NCBI RefSeq assembly: GCF_902167145.1
Contig: NC_050099.1
Coordinates: 62,514,942 to 62,578,941 of the forward strand
Direction: 5' to 3'
DNA length: 64,000 bases
Origin: Zea mays
Taxonomy: Eukaryota; Streptophyta; Magnoliopsida; Poales; Poaceae
The notes below the pieces were generated by a model, which saw nothing but the letters and a program-made list of their open reading frames with translations, searched no databases and had not been told where the DNA came from. The position numbers and the translations under genes were made by a program. The stretch's first letter is position 1, and each line of letters begins with the position of its first letter. Positions 1-11,163 of this stretch are shown piece after piece.

Positions 1-817
1 CAGCCCGCCCGCCGGCGGCGGAATCAACGACGTCTTCCCCGCGTGGTGGGAGAACAACATTCGAGCTCACCCCGTCCTCTCCCCCATCGATGGAGGAGGA
101 GGCGGGGCAACCAAGGCCAAGCAGGAGGCAGCGCCTCGTCGGTTGTCGAGCGAGTCGACAGCGCCGGCACCCCAACGAGGGGCGCACCGGACATCGACCT
201 CGCGTTTGAGACGAAGACGAGCACCGTCTCCCCGCGACACGCCAATCCCGAGCAAGCGGACGACGCCAGCGCGCTCGCGGAGAGCTTGCTGGACGTCACC
301 CTCATACCTGAGACGACGGCGCAGTCAGTCCCCGACGTGACTTCATCGCCGCTCGTCGACCAAAAGGTACCGACCGATTCCCATCCTACGTCATTTGGAT
401 TCAGCCTCGACCCGCCTAGCAATCTCGCTTTGGCGGACGCTCTCGTAGGGGCGAGTCCAAACCCTCTGGGGTTTCGCATGCGATCTCCTTGGGGCCGGCT
501 GACGGACGTCTCGACCTACGGACCCTCTGGGTCTGAGGAAGACGACGAGCCCAGCATCTGTTGGGATTTCTCTGGACTTGGCAACCCCAGTGCCATGCGG
601 GACTTTATGACCGCATGTGACTACTGCCTCTCCGGCTGTTCCGACGGTAGCCGCAGCCTCGACGACGAGGACTGCGGCCCAAGCCGCGAGTGATTCCACG
701 TCGATCTAGGGGGTCCCTCCGAAGGCAACCTTCTCGGCATGCCGGAGGACGGTGATCCCCCTAGGCCGGTGCCCCGCGTTGACACCCACGGGAGCTAGCT
801 GTGGTCCCCGTTCCGGC
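1..817 (+). pseudogene. Element F gag, N-terminal part (broken)
   Basis: A reading frame open from the window edge to the TGA at 691-693 gives a low-complexity acidic and Ser/Pro-rich protein, as in the N-terminal region of Tat-lineage gag. After the TGA, gag-like sequence continues; near 780 the frame slips by one base. The sequence then stops at the insertion of element A and resumes at 5576. No catalytic motif is expected here. The start codon lies left of the window, or further upstream than the first in-window ATG at 43. Function (capsid/nucleocapsid polyprotein) is inferred from position and from the downstream gag and pol. Confidence 0.65.
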
Positions 818-1064
818 AGGGGTGAAAGGGAAATGTGCCCTTGGGCCATTTCAAAGTATTTTGGTGATTGAGTGCCAACACAGGTGCTTAAATGTGAATC
901 TATACCCATGGATGGACAAAGTGCAAATCAAGAGTAAAGGTATGTTTCTAAGCCTTAGTACATTGTTTTGAAGACTAATGTATTGTGTCTAAGTGCTTGA
1001 ATCAGGAGAAATCAAGTCAGAGAAAAGTTGGCTGTGTACAGCCAAAAGGCTGTTCGGTCTGGAG

Positions 1065-1413
1065 CACCGGACTGTCCGGTGGTGCACCGGACAGTGTCCG
1101 GTGCGCCAGGCTGCCTCAAGCGAAATGGTCGCTCTCGGGAATTCGCCGACGGCGTACGGCTAAAATTCACCGGACTGTCCGGTGTGCACCGGACTGTCCG
1201 GTGAGCCAACGGTCGGCCGGGCCAACGGTCGGCCGCGGAATCCGCGCGCAACACGTGGCCGAGCCAACGGTCGGAAGGGGGCACCGGACTGTCCGGTGTG
1301 CACCGGACTGTCCGGTGCGCCAACGGCTCCCAGATCTGCAACGGTCGACTGGGCCGTTTAAGGAAAGAAATCGGGCACCGGACAGTGTCCGGTGTGCACC
1401 GGACTGTTCGGTG
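1065..1413 (+). repeat. Palindrome array in LTR of element A
   Basis: About eight copies of the 17-bp palindrome CACCGGACTGTCCGGTG, or close variants such as CACCGGACAGTGTCCGGTG, lie within 350 bp just upstream of the TATA box. The 3' LTR carries about six copies (4600-4910). The position suggests binding sites for LTR transcription, but that is inference. Confidence 0.85.
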
Positions 1414-1481
1414 CGCCCGATGACAGAAGGCAAGATCAGCCTTCCAGAATTGCTCTCAACGGCTCCTAGCTGCCTTGGGGC

Positions 1482-1489
1482 TATAAAGG
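1482..1489 (+). promoter_or_regulatory. TATA box of element A 5' LTR
   Basis: TATAAAGG sits between complementary arms (TTGGGGC before it, GGACCCC after it). The matching 3' LTR site is TATAAAAG at 4979-4986. It is placed as expected for the LTR promoter, upstream of the R region. Confidence 0.7.
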
Positions 1490-2077
1490 GACCCCTAAGC
1501 GCATGGAGGAGTATACCAAGCATTCCTACAACATTCCTAAGCACCAAGACATCGATTCCACGCATTTGGTTCATTGTGATAGCATCTAGAGCTCTTGTTG
1601 AGTTGTGGACTCATTGAGTTGTGTTGCGAGCTCTTGTTGTGACTTGTGTGCGTGCTGTTGCTCTGATTTTGAGTCTTGTGTGCGTTGCTAGTTTCTCCCT
1701 TACTCCGTATTTCTTTGTGAATCTCAAGTGTAAGGGCGAGAGGCTCCAAGTTGTGGAGATTCCTCGCAAACGGGATATTGAAAGGCAAAGCAAAACACCG
1801 TGGTATTCAAGTTGGTCTTTGGACCGCTTGAGAGGGGTTGATTGCAACCCTCGTCCGTTGGGACGCCACAACGTGGAGTAGGCAAGCGTTGGTCTTGGCC
1901 GAACCACGGGATAAACCACTGTGTCATCTCTGTGTTTGATCTCTTGTGGTATTGTGTTTTGCTGAGACTCCTTTTTAGCCACTTGGAAATCATTGTGCTA
2001 ACACTTAACAAGTTTTTGTGGCTATAAGTTTAAGTTTTTACAGGATCACCTATTCACCCCCCCTCTAGGTGCTCTCA

Positions 2078-2092
2078 ATTGGTATCGGAGCC
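2078..2092 (+). promoter_or_regulatory. Primer binding site of element A
   Basis: ATTGGTATCGGAGCC follows the CA end of the LTR directly. TGGTATC-type sites are complementary to the 3' end of initiator Met-tRNA in plant Copia elements. Element D has the identical 15 bases at its own PBS. Confidence 0.85.
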
Positions 2093-2127
2093 GTTCGCTT
2101 CAAGAAAGGGACTAACCGCCCGAAGAG

Positions 2128-3906
2128 ATGGATCCTAAGGGGAAGGGAATCGTGATCAACGATAAGGAGAAGGAGGCCTTCATCAACGAGCCCAAAGATG
2201 ACAAGCCTACCGACACCGGCTCGGGCCATAGACGGAAGGAAGGGAAGAAGAAGAAGACAAGGCGCATCAAGGAGATCGTCTACTACGACGACAGCGACGA
2301 ATCTTCCTCTTCCCAAAAGGACAACGACGACAACGACTATGATAAACAAAAGACGGTTAACTCAAACTTTTCTTTTGATTATTCGCGCATTCCACATAGC
2401 TCAAATGCTCATTTGCTCCCCATTCCACTTGGCAAGCCTCCTCACTTTGATGGAGAGGACTACGGATTTTGGAGTCACAAAATGCGTACTCACCTATTTT
2501 CTCTCCATCCAAGCATTTGGGAGATTGTGGAAAGTGGAATGAAATTTGATAGCTCAGATAGCCCTTCGTTTATTAATGAACAGATCCATAAAAATGCACA
2601 AGCTACTACTGTGTTGCTAGCCTCTTTGTGCAGGGACGAGTATCACAAGGTGAGCGGCTTGGACAATGCCAAGCAGATTTGGGACACCCTCAAGATCTCT
2701 CATGAGGGGAATGATGTCACCTTACTCACCAAGATGGAGTTGGTGGAGGGCGAGCTCGGACGATTCGCGATGATAAGGGGCGAGGAGCCGACACAAACAT
2801 ACAACCGGCTCAAGATCCTTATCAACAAAATAAGGAGCTACGGAAGCACGCGATGGACGGATCACGACGTCGTCCGCCTAATGCTAAGGTCATTTACCGT
2901 TCTTGATCCTCACTTGGTAAACAATATTCGTGAAAATCCTAGGTACATCAAGATGTCGCCCGAAGAAATTCTTGGAAAATTTGTAAGCGGGCGAATGATG
3001 ATCAAAGAAGCAAGGTACGTGGACGACGCGTTGAATGGCCCAATCCATGAGCCTCAACCCATTGCTCTCAAGGCAACAAGGAGCAAGGAGGCGCTACCCA
3101 GCAAGGTGGCGCAAATTGAGGCGGCCGGTCTTAATGATGAAGAGATGGCCCTCATCATCAAAAGATTCAAGACATCGCTAAAGGGTCGCAAGGGACAGCC
3201 AAGCAAGACTAAGACCAAGGGAAAACGATCATGCTTCAAATGCGGTAAGCTTGGTCATTTTATTGCTAACTGTCCCGACAATGATAGTGACCAGGAACAC
3301 GGGAGCAAGAGGGAAAAGAAGAAGCATTACAAGAAGGCCAAGGGCGAGGCACATATCGGAAAGGAGTGGGATTCGGATTGCTCCTCCTCCGACTCCGACA
3401 ATGAAGGACTCGCCGCCACTGCCTTCAACAAGTCATCTCTCTTCCCCAACGAGCGTCACACATGCCTTATGGCAAGGGAGAAGAAGGTATGTAATCAAAA
3501 CAATGTCACTTATGATTCTTCCAGTGATGATGAGTCTAGTGATGATGAAATAGATTACTCTAGTTTGTTCAAAGGATTGGATAGAACTAAAATAGATAAA
3601 ATTAATGAATTGATTGATGCCTTGAATGAAAAAGATAGACTCTTAGAAAAACAAGAGGACCTTTTGTATGAAGAGCATGACAAATTTGTAGAGGCACAAA
3701 AATCTTATGCTTTAGAAGTTAAAAGAAATGAAGTGCTTTCTAGTGAACTATCTTCTTGTCATGAAACCATTGCTACTTTAAAGAATGTTAATGATGACTT
3801 AAATGCTAAACTAGAAGTAGCTAGTAAATCTAATTCTTGTGTAGAACATGTTGAGATTTGCACTAGGTGTAAAGATTTCGATGTTGGTGAGGCAATGGGG
3901 TTCTAG
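2128..3906 (+). CDS. gag: Gag polyprotein of element A
   Basis: An open 592-residue frame starts 35 bp after the PBS at the first ATG. The N-terminus is Lys/Asp/Ser-rich. Residues of about 105-290 carry the Copia gag core (the PPHFDGEDYGFWSHKM motif starts this part). A CCHC zinc knuckle starts at Cys369 (CFKCGKLGHFIANC). Acidic serine stretches and a coiled-coil-like C-terminal half follow, ending near a CTRC pair. Gag packages the RNA and forms the particle. Normally protease and the rest of pol follow; here TAG at 3904-3906 is followed by 3' UTR sequence, so the downstream reading frame was lost by deletion. The frame itself shows no damage, which suggests recent activity or mobilisation in trans. 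Confidence 0.9.
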   Translation: MDPKGKGIVINDKEKEAFINEPKDDKPTDTGSGHRRKEGKKKKTRRIKEIVYYDDSDESSSSQKDNDDNDYDKQKTVNSNFSFDYSRIPHSSNAHLLPIPLGKPPHFDGEDYGFWSHKMRTHLFSLHPSIWEIVESGMKFDSSDSPSFINEQIHKNAQATTVLLASLCRDEYHKVSGLDNAKQIWDTLKISHEGNDVTLLTKMELVEGELGRFAMIRGEEPTQTYNRLKILINKIRSYGSTRWTDHDVVRLMLRSFTVLDPHLVNNIRENPRYIKMSPEEILGKFVSGRMMIKEARYVDDALNGPIHEPQPIALKATRSKEALPSKVAQIEAAGLNDEEMALIIKRFKTSLKGRKGQPSKTKTKGKRSCFKCGKLGHFIANCPDNDSDQEHGSKREKKKHYKKAKGEAHIGKEWDSDCSSSDSDNEGLAATAFNKSSLFPNERHTCLMAREKKVCNQNNVTYDSSSDDESSDDEIDYSSLFKGLDRTKIDKINELIDALNEKDRLLEKQEDLLYEEHDKFVEAQKSYALEVKRNEVLSSELSSCHETIATLKNVNDDLNAKLEVASKSNSCVEHVEICTRCKDFDVGEAMGF

Positions 3907-4357
3907 GGCCAAGATTGATCCCGTTTTGGTGCTTGATGCCAAAGGGGGAGAAAATAAAGGCCAAAGCGATAAATGGATCAGCTACCACTTGAGAAATTTT
4001 GAAAATAGGGTTTTTGAAAATAGTAGAATAGAGCTTTTTCAAAACTCTTTTGTTGTCTCTCTTGTCAAAAGTTGACTTCTTGTGGGGAGAAGTATTGATT
4101 ATGGGAAATAGGGGGAGTTTTTGGAATGTTGAATCAATTTTCTGTGGAAAACCTCTCTTGATGTCTCTACAAGTGGATTTGACTTAGAGATAGGATTTTG
4201 AGGTTGATTTGCAAAAACAAACCAAGTGGTGGCAAAGGAATGATCCATATATGCCAAATTGAATCAAAATAAATTTGAGTTTTTATTTGAAGTGATATTG
4301 CACTTGTTCTAGTTGCTTTATGTTGTGTTGGCATAAATCACCAAAAAAGGGGGAGAT
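3907..4357 (+). other. Element A 3' untranslated region and polypurine tract
   Basis: About 450 bp of noncoding sequence. It includes the phrase GATGCCAAAGGGGGAGAAA (about 3936-3954), which by family resemblance sits after pol in complete elements, and ends in the polypurine tract AAAAAAGGGGGAGAT (4343-4357), which abuts the TG of the 3' LTR and primes plus-strand synthesis. The gag/3' UTR junction near 3890-3910 marks the missing pol. Confidence 0.75.
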
Positions 4358-5575
4358 TGAAAGGGAAATGTGCCCTTGGGCCATTTCTAAGTATTTTGGT
4401 GATTGAGTGCCAACACAGGTGCTTAAATGTGAATCTATACCCATGGATGGACAAAGTGCAAATCAAGAGTAAAGGTATGTTTCTAAGCCTTAGTACATTG
4501 TTTTGAAGACTAATGTATTGTGTCTAAGTGCTTGAATTAGGAGAAATCAAGTCAGAGAAAAGTTGGCTGTGTACAGCCAAAAGGCTGTTCGGTCTGGAGC
4601 ACCAGACTGTCCGGTGGTGCACCGGACAGTGTCCGGTGCGCCAGGCTGCCTCAAGCGAAATGGTCGCTCTCGGGAATTCGCCGACGGCGTACGGCTAAAA
4701 TTCACCGGACTGTCCGGTGAGCCAACGGTCGGCCGGGCCAACGGTCGGCCGCGGAATCCGCGCGCAACACGTGGCCGAGCCAACGGTCGGAAGGGGGCAC
4801 CGGACTGTCCGGTGCGCCAACGGCTCCCAGATCTGCAACTGTCGACTGGGCCGTTTAAGGAAAGAAATCGGGCACCGGACAGTGTCCGGTGTGCACCGGA
4901 CTGTCCGGTGCGCCCGATGATAGAAGGCAAGATCAGCCTTCCAGAATTGCTCTCAACGGCTCCTAGCTGCCTTGGGGCTATAAAAGGGACCCCTAGGCGC
5001 ATGGAGGAGTATACCAAGCATTCCTACAACATTCCTAAGCACCAAGACATCGATTCCACGCATTTGGTTCATTGTGATAGCATCTAGAGCTCTTGTTGAG
5101 TTGTGGACTCATTGAGTTGTGTTGCGAGCTCTTGTTGCGACTTGTGTGCGTGCTGTTGCTCTGATTTTGAGTCTTGTGTGCGTTGCTAGTTTCTCCCTTA
5201 CTCCGTATTTCTTTGTGAATCTCAAGTGTAAGGGCGAGAGGCTCCAAGTTGTGGAGATTCCTCGCAAACGGGATATTGAAAGGCAAAGCAAAACACCGTG
5301 GTATTCAAGTTGGTCTTTGGATCGCTTGAGAGGGGTTGATTGCAACCCTCGTCCATTGGGACGCCACAACGTGGAGTAGGCAAGCGTTGGTCTTGGCCGA
5401 ACCACGGGATAAACCACTGTGTCATCTCTGTGTTTGATCTCTTGTGGTATTGTGTTTTGCTGAGACTCCTTTCTAGCCACTTGGCAATCATTGTGCTAAC
5501 ACTTAACAAGTTTTTGTGGCTATAAGTTTAAGTTTTTACAGGATCACCTATTCACCCCCCCTCTAGGTGCTCTCA
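4358..5575 (+). repeat. 3' LTR of element A (1218 bp)
   Basis: Same start and end as the 5' LTR. It has about six CCGG-type palindromes (4600-4910) against about eight in the 5' copy, and a TATAAAAG box at 4979-4986. It is followed by GGGGG and the resumed gag of element F. Confidence 0.95.
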
Positions 5576-7870
5576 GGGGGGTCACGGCCCACAGCTCGAG
5601 CAAATCTGCGAGGTGCAGGCCAGGCTTGACGAGGGAGCAGGAGCGCTTGAGCCGATCCGCCGGGACGTTGGGCAGGCATGGGCGAACCAACCCCCGGCCG
5701 GAGAAATACGTCATCTGCCCCAGGGTCTCCAGCACCGCGTCGCCGACGACGTCAGGGTCAGGCCACCACCCGCGTCTAGTGGGGTCGGCCAGAACCTGGC
5801 AGCAGCAGCGATGCTCCTCCGCGTGATGCCGGAGCCATCCACCACCGAGGGTCGGCGAATCCAAGGGGAGCTCAAGAATCTCCTGGAAGGCGCCGCGGTC
5901 CGACGGGCCGAGAGCTCTGCCTCCCGAAGGCAGGGATACCCCTCGGAACCCCATGCCGCGACTTCCCGATTCATGCGGGAAGCCTCGGTCTACACCGGGC
6001 GCACGCGCAACACCACGCCTGCGGCCCCGGGCCGCCTCGGCAACGAGCACCATCATCGCGACCGTCGGGCCCACCTCGACGAGAGGGTGCGCCGAGGCTA
6101 TCACCCCAGGCGTGGGGGACGCTACGACAGCGGGGAGGATCGGAGTCCCTCGCCCGAACCGCCCGGTCCGCAGGCCTTCAGCCGGGCCATCCGACGGGCA
6201 CCATTCCCGACCCGGTTCCGACCCTCGACTACTATCATAAAGTACTCGGGGGAGACGAGACCGGAACTGTGGCTCGCGGACTACCGCCTGGCCTGCCAAC
6301 TGGGTGGAACGGACGACGACAACCTCATCATCCGCAACCTCCCCCTGTTCCTCTCCGACACCGCTCGCGCCTGGTTGGAGCACCTGCCTCCGGGGCAGAT
6401 CTCCAACTGGGACGACCTAGTCCTAGCTTTCGCCGGCAATTTCCAGGGCACGTACGTGCGCCCCGGGAATTCCTGGGACCTCTGAAGCTACCGGCAGCAG
6501 CCGGGAGAGTCCCTCTGGGACTACATCCGGCGATTCTCGAAGCAGCGCACCGAGCTGCCCAACATCACCGACTCGGATGTCATCGGCGCGTTCCTCGCCG
6601 GCACCACCTGCCGTGACCTGGTGAGCAAGTTGGGTCGCAAGACCCCCACCAGGGCGAGCGAGCTGATGGACATCGCCACCAAGTTCGCCTCTGGCCAGGA
6701 GGCGGTCGAGGCCATCTTCCGAAAGGACAAGCAGCCCCAGGGCCGCCCATCGGAAGATGCTCCCGAGGCGTCTACTCAGCGCGACGCCAAGAAGAAAGGC
6801 AGGAAGAAGTCGAAAGCGAAACGCGACGCTGCCGACGCGGACCTTGTCGCTGCCGCCGAGTACAAGAACCCTCGGAAGCCCCCTGGAGGTGCCAACCTTT
6901 TCGACAAGATGCTCAAGGAGCCTTGCCCCTATCATCAGGGGCCCGTCAAGCACACTCTTGAGGAGTGCGTCATGCTTCGGCGCCACTTCCATAGGGATGG
7001 GCCACCCGCAGAGGGTGGCAGGGCCCGCGACAACGACAAGAAGGAAGATCACCAAGCGGGAGAGTTCCCCGAGGTCCACGACTGCTTCATGATCTACGGT
7101 GGGCATGCGGCGAATCCCTCGGCTCGGCATTGCAAGCGAGAGCGCCGGGAGGTCTGCTCGGTGAAGGTGGCGGCGCCAGTCTACCTAGACTGGTCCGACA
7201 AGCCCATCACCTTCGACCAAGCCGACCACCCCGACCACGTGCCGAGCCCGGGGAAATACCCGCTCGTCGTCGACCCCGTCATCGGCGACGTCAGGCTCAC
7301 CAAGGTCCTTATGGACGGAGGCAGCAGCCTCAACATCATCTACGCCGAGACCCTCGGGCTCCTGCGTGTCGATCTGTCCTCCGTCCGGGCAGGCGCTGCG
7401 CCCTTCCATGGGATTATTCCCGGGAAGCGCGTCCAGCCCCTCGGACGACTCGACCTTCTCGTCTGCTTCGGAACGCCCTCCAACTTCCGAAGGGAGACTC
7501 TAACGTTCGAGGTGGTCGGGTTTCGAGGAACCTACCACGCGATACTGGGAAGGCCATGCTACGCGAAGTTCATGGCCGTCCCCAACTACACCTACCTGAA
7601 GCTCAAGATGCCGGGCCCCAACGGGGTCATCACCGTCGGCCCCACGTACAAGCACGCGTTCGAATGCGACGTGGAGTGCGTTGAGTACGCCGAGGCCCTC
7701 GCCGAATCCGAGGCCCTCATCGCCGACCTGGAAGGCCTCTCCAAAGAGGTGCCAGACGTGAAGCGTCATGCCGGCAACTTCGAGCCAGCGGAGACGGTTA
7801 AGGCCGTCCCCCTCGACCCCAGTGGCGACACCTCCAAGCAGATCCGGATCGGCTCCGGGCGACCCCAAAT
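5576..7870 (+). pseudogene. Element F gag (C-terminal part) and protease, broken
   Basis: Gag resumes right after element A. The capsid-like core is recognisable around 6240-6660 (the segment with ETRPELWLADYRLAC and DTARAWLEHLP). A TGA at 6483-6485 interrupts it where the frame clearly continues. The segment around 6925-6990 is Cys/His-bearing (CPYHQGPVKHTLEEC). The protease follows with DGGSSLNI near 7315-7340; the Asp-Gly-Gly in place of the usual Asp-Ser/Thr-Gly is, as far as I know, common in this lineage. The frame is lost near 7865, just before RT. Gag and protease would form and mature the particle; this copy cannot make a full product. Confidence 0.8.
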
Positions 7871-10800
7871 AGGAAGCAGTGCTCGTCGACTTTCTCCGCG
7901 CAAACGCCGACGTCTTCGCGTGGAGTCCCTCGGACATGCCCGGCATACCGAGGGATGTCGCCGAGCACTCGCTGGACATTCGAGCCGAAGCCCGACCCGT
8001 CAAGCAGCCTCTGCGCCGATTCGACGAGGAGAAGCGCAGAGCGATAGGCGAGGAAATCCACAAGCTAATGGCAGCAGGGTTCATCAAAGAGGTATTCCAT
8101 CCCGACTGGCTTGCCAACCCTGTGCTTGTGAGAAAGAAAGGGGGGAAATGGTGGATGTGTGTAGACTACACTGGTCTCAACAAAGCATGTCCGAAGGTTC
8201 CCTACCCTCTGCCTCGCATCGATCAGATCGTGGATTCCACTGCTGGGTGCGAGACCCTGTCTTTCCTCGATGCCTACTCAGGGTATCATCAAATCAGGAT
8301 GAAAGAGTCCGACCAGCTCGCGACCTCTTTCATCACGCCCTTCGGCATGTACTGCTATGTCACCATGTCGTTCGGCTTGAGGAATGCGGGTGCGACGTAC
8401 CAGCGGTGCATGAACCATGTGTTCGGCGAACACATTGGCCGCACGGTCGAGGCCTACATCGATGACATCGTAGTCAAGACGAGGAAAGCTTCCGACCTCC
8501 TTTCTGACCTTGAAGTGACATTCCGGTGTCTCAAGGCGAAAGGGGTCAAGCTCAATCCCGAGAAGTGTGTCTTCGGGGTCCCCCGAGGCATGCTCTTGGC
8601 GTTCATCGTCTCCGAGCGGGGCATCGAAGCCAACCCGGAGAAGATTGCAGCCATCACCAGTATGGGGCCCATCAAGGACTTAAAAGGCGTACAGAGGGTC
8701 ATGGGATGTCTCGCGGCTCTAAGCCGCTTCATCTCACGCCTCGGCGAAAGAGGTCTGCCTCTGTACCGCCTCTTAAGGAAGGCCGAGTGCTTCACTTGGA
8801 CCCCTGAGGCCGAGGAAGCTCTCAGGAACCTGAAGGCGCTCCTCACAAAGGCGCCTATCTTGGTGCCTCCAGCTGCCGGAGAAGCCCTCTTAGTCTACGT
8901 CGCCGCGACCACTCAGGTGGTTAGCGCCGCGATTATGGTCGAGAGGCAAGAAGAGGGGCATGCATTGCCCGTTCAGAGGCCAGTTTACTTCGTCAGCGAA
9001 GTACTGTCGGAAACCAAGATCCGCTACCCACAAGTTTAGAAGCTGCTGTATGCGGTGATTCTGACACGGCGAAAGTTGCGACACTACTTCGAGTCTCATC
9101 CGGTAACTGTGGTGTCATCCTTCCCCCTGGGGGAGATCATCCAGTGCCGAGAGGCCTCGGGCAGGATTGCAAAGTGGGCGGTGGAAATCATGGGCGAGAC
9201 AATCTCGTTCGCCCCTCGGAAGGCCATCAAGTCTCAGGTCTTGGCGGACTTCGTAGCCGAATGGGTCGACACCCAGCTACCGACGGCTCCGATCCAACCG
9301 GAGCTCTGGACCATGTTTTTCGACGGGTCGCTGATGAAGACGGGAGCCGGCGCGGGCCTACTCTTCATCTCGCCCCTCGGGAAACACCTACGCTATGTGC
9401 TACTTCTCCATTTCCCGGCGTCCAACAATGTGGCTGAGTATGAGGCTCTGGTCAATGGGTTGCGGATCGCGATCGAGCTAGGGGTCCGGCGCCTCGACGC
9501 CCGCGGTGACTCGCAGCTCGTCATTGACCAAGTCATGTAGAACTCCCACTGCCGCGACCCGAAGATGGAGGCCTACTGCGATGAGGTTCGGCGCCTGGAA
9601 GACAAGTTCTACGGGCTCGAGCTCAACCACATCGCATGGCGCTACAACGAGACAGCGGACGAGCTGGCTAAAATAGCCTCGGGGCGAACAACGGTTCCCC
9701 CGGACGTCTTCTCCCGGGATCTGCATCAACCCTCCGTCAAGATCGACAACCCACACGAGCCTGAGGCGCCCTCGACCCAGCCCGAGGTACCCTCGGCACA
9801 GCCCGAGGCACCCTCAGCCCGGCCCGAGGCGCCTTCAGTTCAGCCCGAGGTACCCTCGGCCTCCGAGGGTGAGGCGCTGCGCATCGAGGGGGAGCAAAGC
9901 GGGGCCACGCCTGATCGAAACTGGCAGACCCCGTACCTGCAATATCTCCAACAAGGAGAGCTACCCCTCGACCGGGCCGAGGCTCGCCGGGTGGCATGGC
10001 ATGCCAAGTCGTTCGTCTTGCTGGGCGATGAGAAGGAGCTCTACCACCGTAGCCCCTCAGGCATCCTCCACCGATGCATCTCCGTCGCCGAAGGTCAGGG
10101 ACTCCTGCGGGAGATACACTCGGGGGCTTGCGACCATCATGCAGCACCTCGAGCCCTCGTCGGGAATGCTTTCCGACAAGGATTCTACTGGCCGACGGCG
10201 GTGGCCGACGCCACTAGAATCGTCCGCACCTGCGAAGGATGTCAATTCTATGCGAAGCAGACCCACCTGCCCGCTCAGGCTCTACAGACGATACCCATCA
10301 CCTGGCCCTTTGCTGTGTGGGGTCTGGACCTCGTCGGCCCCTTATAGAAGGCGCCCGGGGGCTACACGCACCTGCTGGTCGCCATCGACAAATTCTCCAA
10401 GTGGATCGAGGTCCGACCTCTGAACAACATCAGGTCCGAGCAGGCGGTGGCGTTCTTCACCAACATCATCCATCGCTTCGGGGTCCCGAACTCCATCATC
10501 ACCGACAACGGCACCCAGTTCACCGGCAGAAAGTTCTTTGACTTCTGCGAGGATCACCACATCCGGGTGGACTAGGCCGCCGTGGCTCATCCCATGTCGA
10601 ATGGGCAAGTAGAGCGTGCCAACAGCATGATTCTACAAGGGCTCAAGCCTCGGATTTACAACGACCTCAACAAGTTCGGCAAGCGATGGATGAAGGAACT
10701 CCCCTCGGTGGTCTGGAGCCTGAGGACCACGCCGAGCCGAGCCACGGGTTTCACGTCGTTCTTCCTAGTCTACGGGGCCGAGGCCATCTTGCCCACAGAC

Positions 10801-11163
10801 CTGGAATACGGCTCCCCGAGGACGAGGGCCTACAGCGATCAAAGCAACCAAGCCAGCCGAGAAGACTCGCTGGACCAGCTGGAAGAGGCCCGGAACAAGG
10901 CCTTACTACACTCGGCGCGGTACCAACAGTCCCTGCGACGCTACCACGCCCGAGGGTCCGGTCCCGAGACCTCCAGGTAGGCGACCTGGTGCTTCGGCTG
11001 CGACAAGACCCCCGAGGGAGGCACAAGCTCACGCCCCCCCTGGGAGGGACCGTTCGTCATCGCCAAGGTTCTGAAGCCCGGAACGTACAAGCTGGCCAAC
11101 AACCAAGGCGAGGTCTACGGCAACGCTTGGAACATCCAACAGCTACGTCGCTTCTACCCTTAA
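7867..11163 (+). pseudogene. Element F pol: RT, RNase H, archaeal-type RNase H, integrase (broken)
   Basis: Reverse transcriptase is clear from about 7990, with the YIDD catalytic motif near 8455-8466. RNase H follows to about 9140. A second RNase H starts with FDGSL near 9316, the Tat-lineage hallmark. A repeat-rich linker (9760-9864) precedes the integrase, which has a His/Cys zinc-binding region (about 10120-10250) and the D, D and E regions near 10326, 10503 and 10610. Stops interrupt the frame: TAG at 9037, 9538, 10345 and 10573. One-base shifts occur near 10955 and in a C run near 11035. The natural end is TAA at 11161-11163. Several stops look like C-to-T changes. Confidence 0.9.
9760..9864 (+). 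repeat. Five 21-bp tandem repeats in element F pol linker
   Basis: Five in-frame units encode a seven-residue repeat of the form E-(A/V)-P-S-x-x-P between the second RNase H and integrase. A Pro/Glu-rich linker of this type would be flexible and unfolded. The repeat keeps the frame, so it probably arose while the element was active. Confidence 0.8.

Larger units (their letters stand above)
823..2077 (+). repeat. 5' LTR of element A (1255 bp)
   Basis: Starts TGAAAGGGAAATGTGCCC and ends GGTGCTCTCA, directly followed by the primer binding site. It contains an array of CCGG-type palindromes (1065-1413), a TATA box in a small hairpin (1482-1489) and an R/U5-like tail. It is 37 bp longer than the 3' LTR, because two palindrome sites are doubled here and one A is missing near the TATA box. 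Confidence 0.95.
823..5575 (+). mobile_element. Element A: non-autonomous Copia-type LTR retrotransposon without pol (Ji/Opie-like)
   Basis: The element has two near-identical LTRs (823-2077 and 4358-5575), a tRNA-Met-type primer binding site, an open gag and a polypurine tract, but gag is followed almost at once by the 3' untranslated region. Protease, integrase, RT and RNase H are absent, so it would need pol proteins in trans. The flanking bases are AGGGG on the left and GGGGG on the right, a 4-of-5 match expected for a 5-bp target duplication inside a G run. By eye the LTRs differ at about a dozen bases plus two 19-bp indels, so the insertion is recent. The family resembles maize Ji/Opie (SIRE lineage). 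Confidence 0.9.

Noticed and set aside
1065..1413. Regularly repeated palindromes as a CRISPR-like array
   Set aside because: Spacers are short, irregular and repeated too; the array is part of a plant LTR and occurs in both LTR copies.
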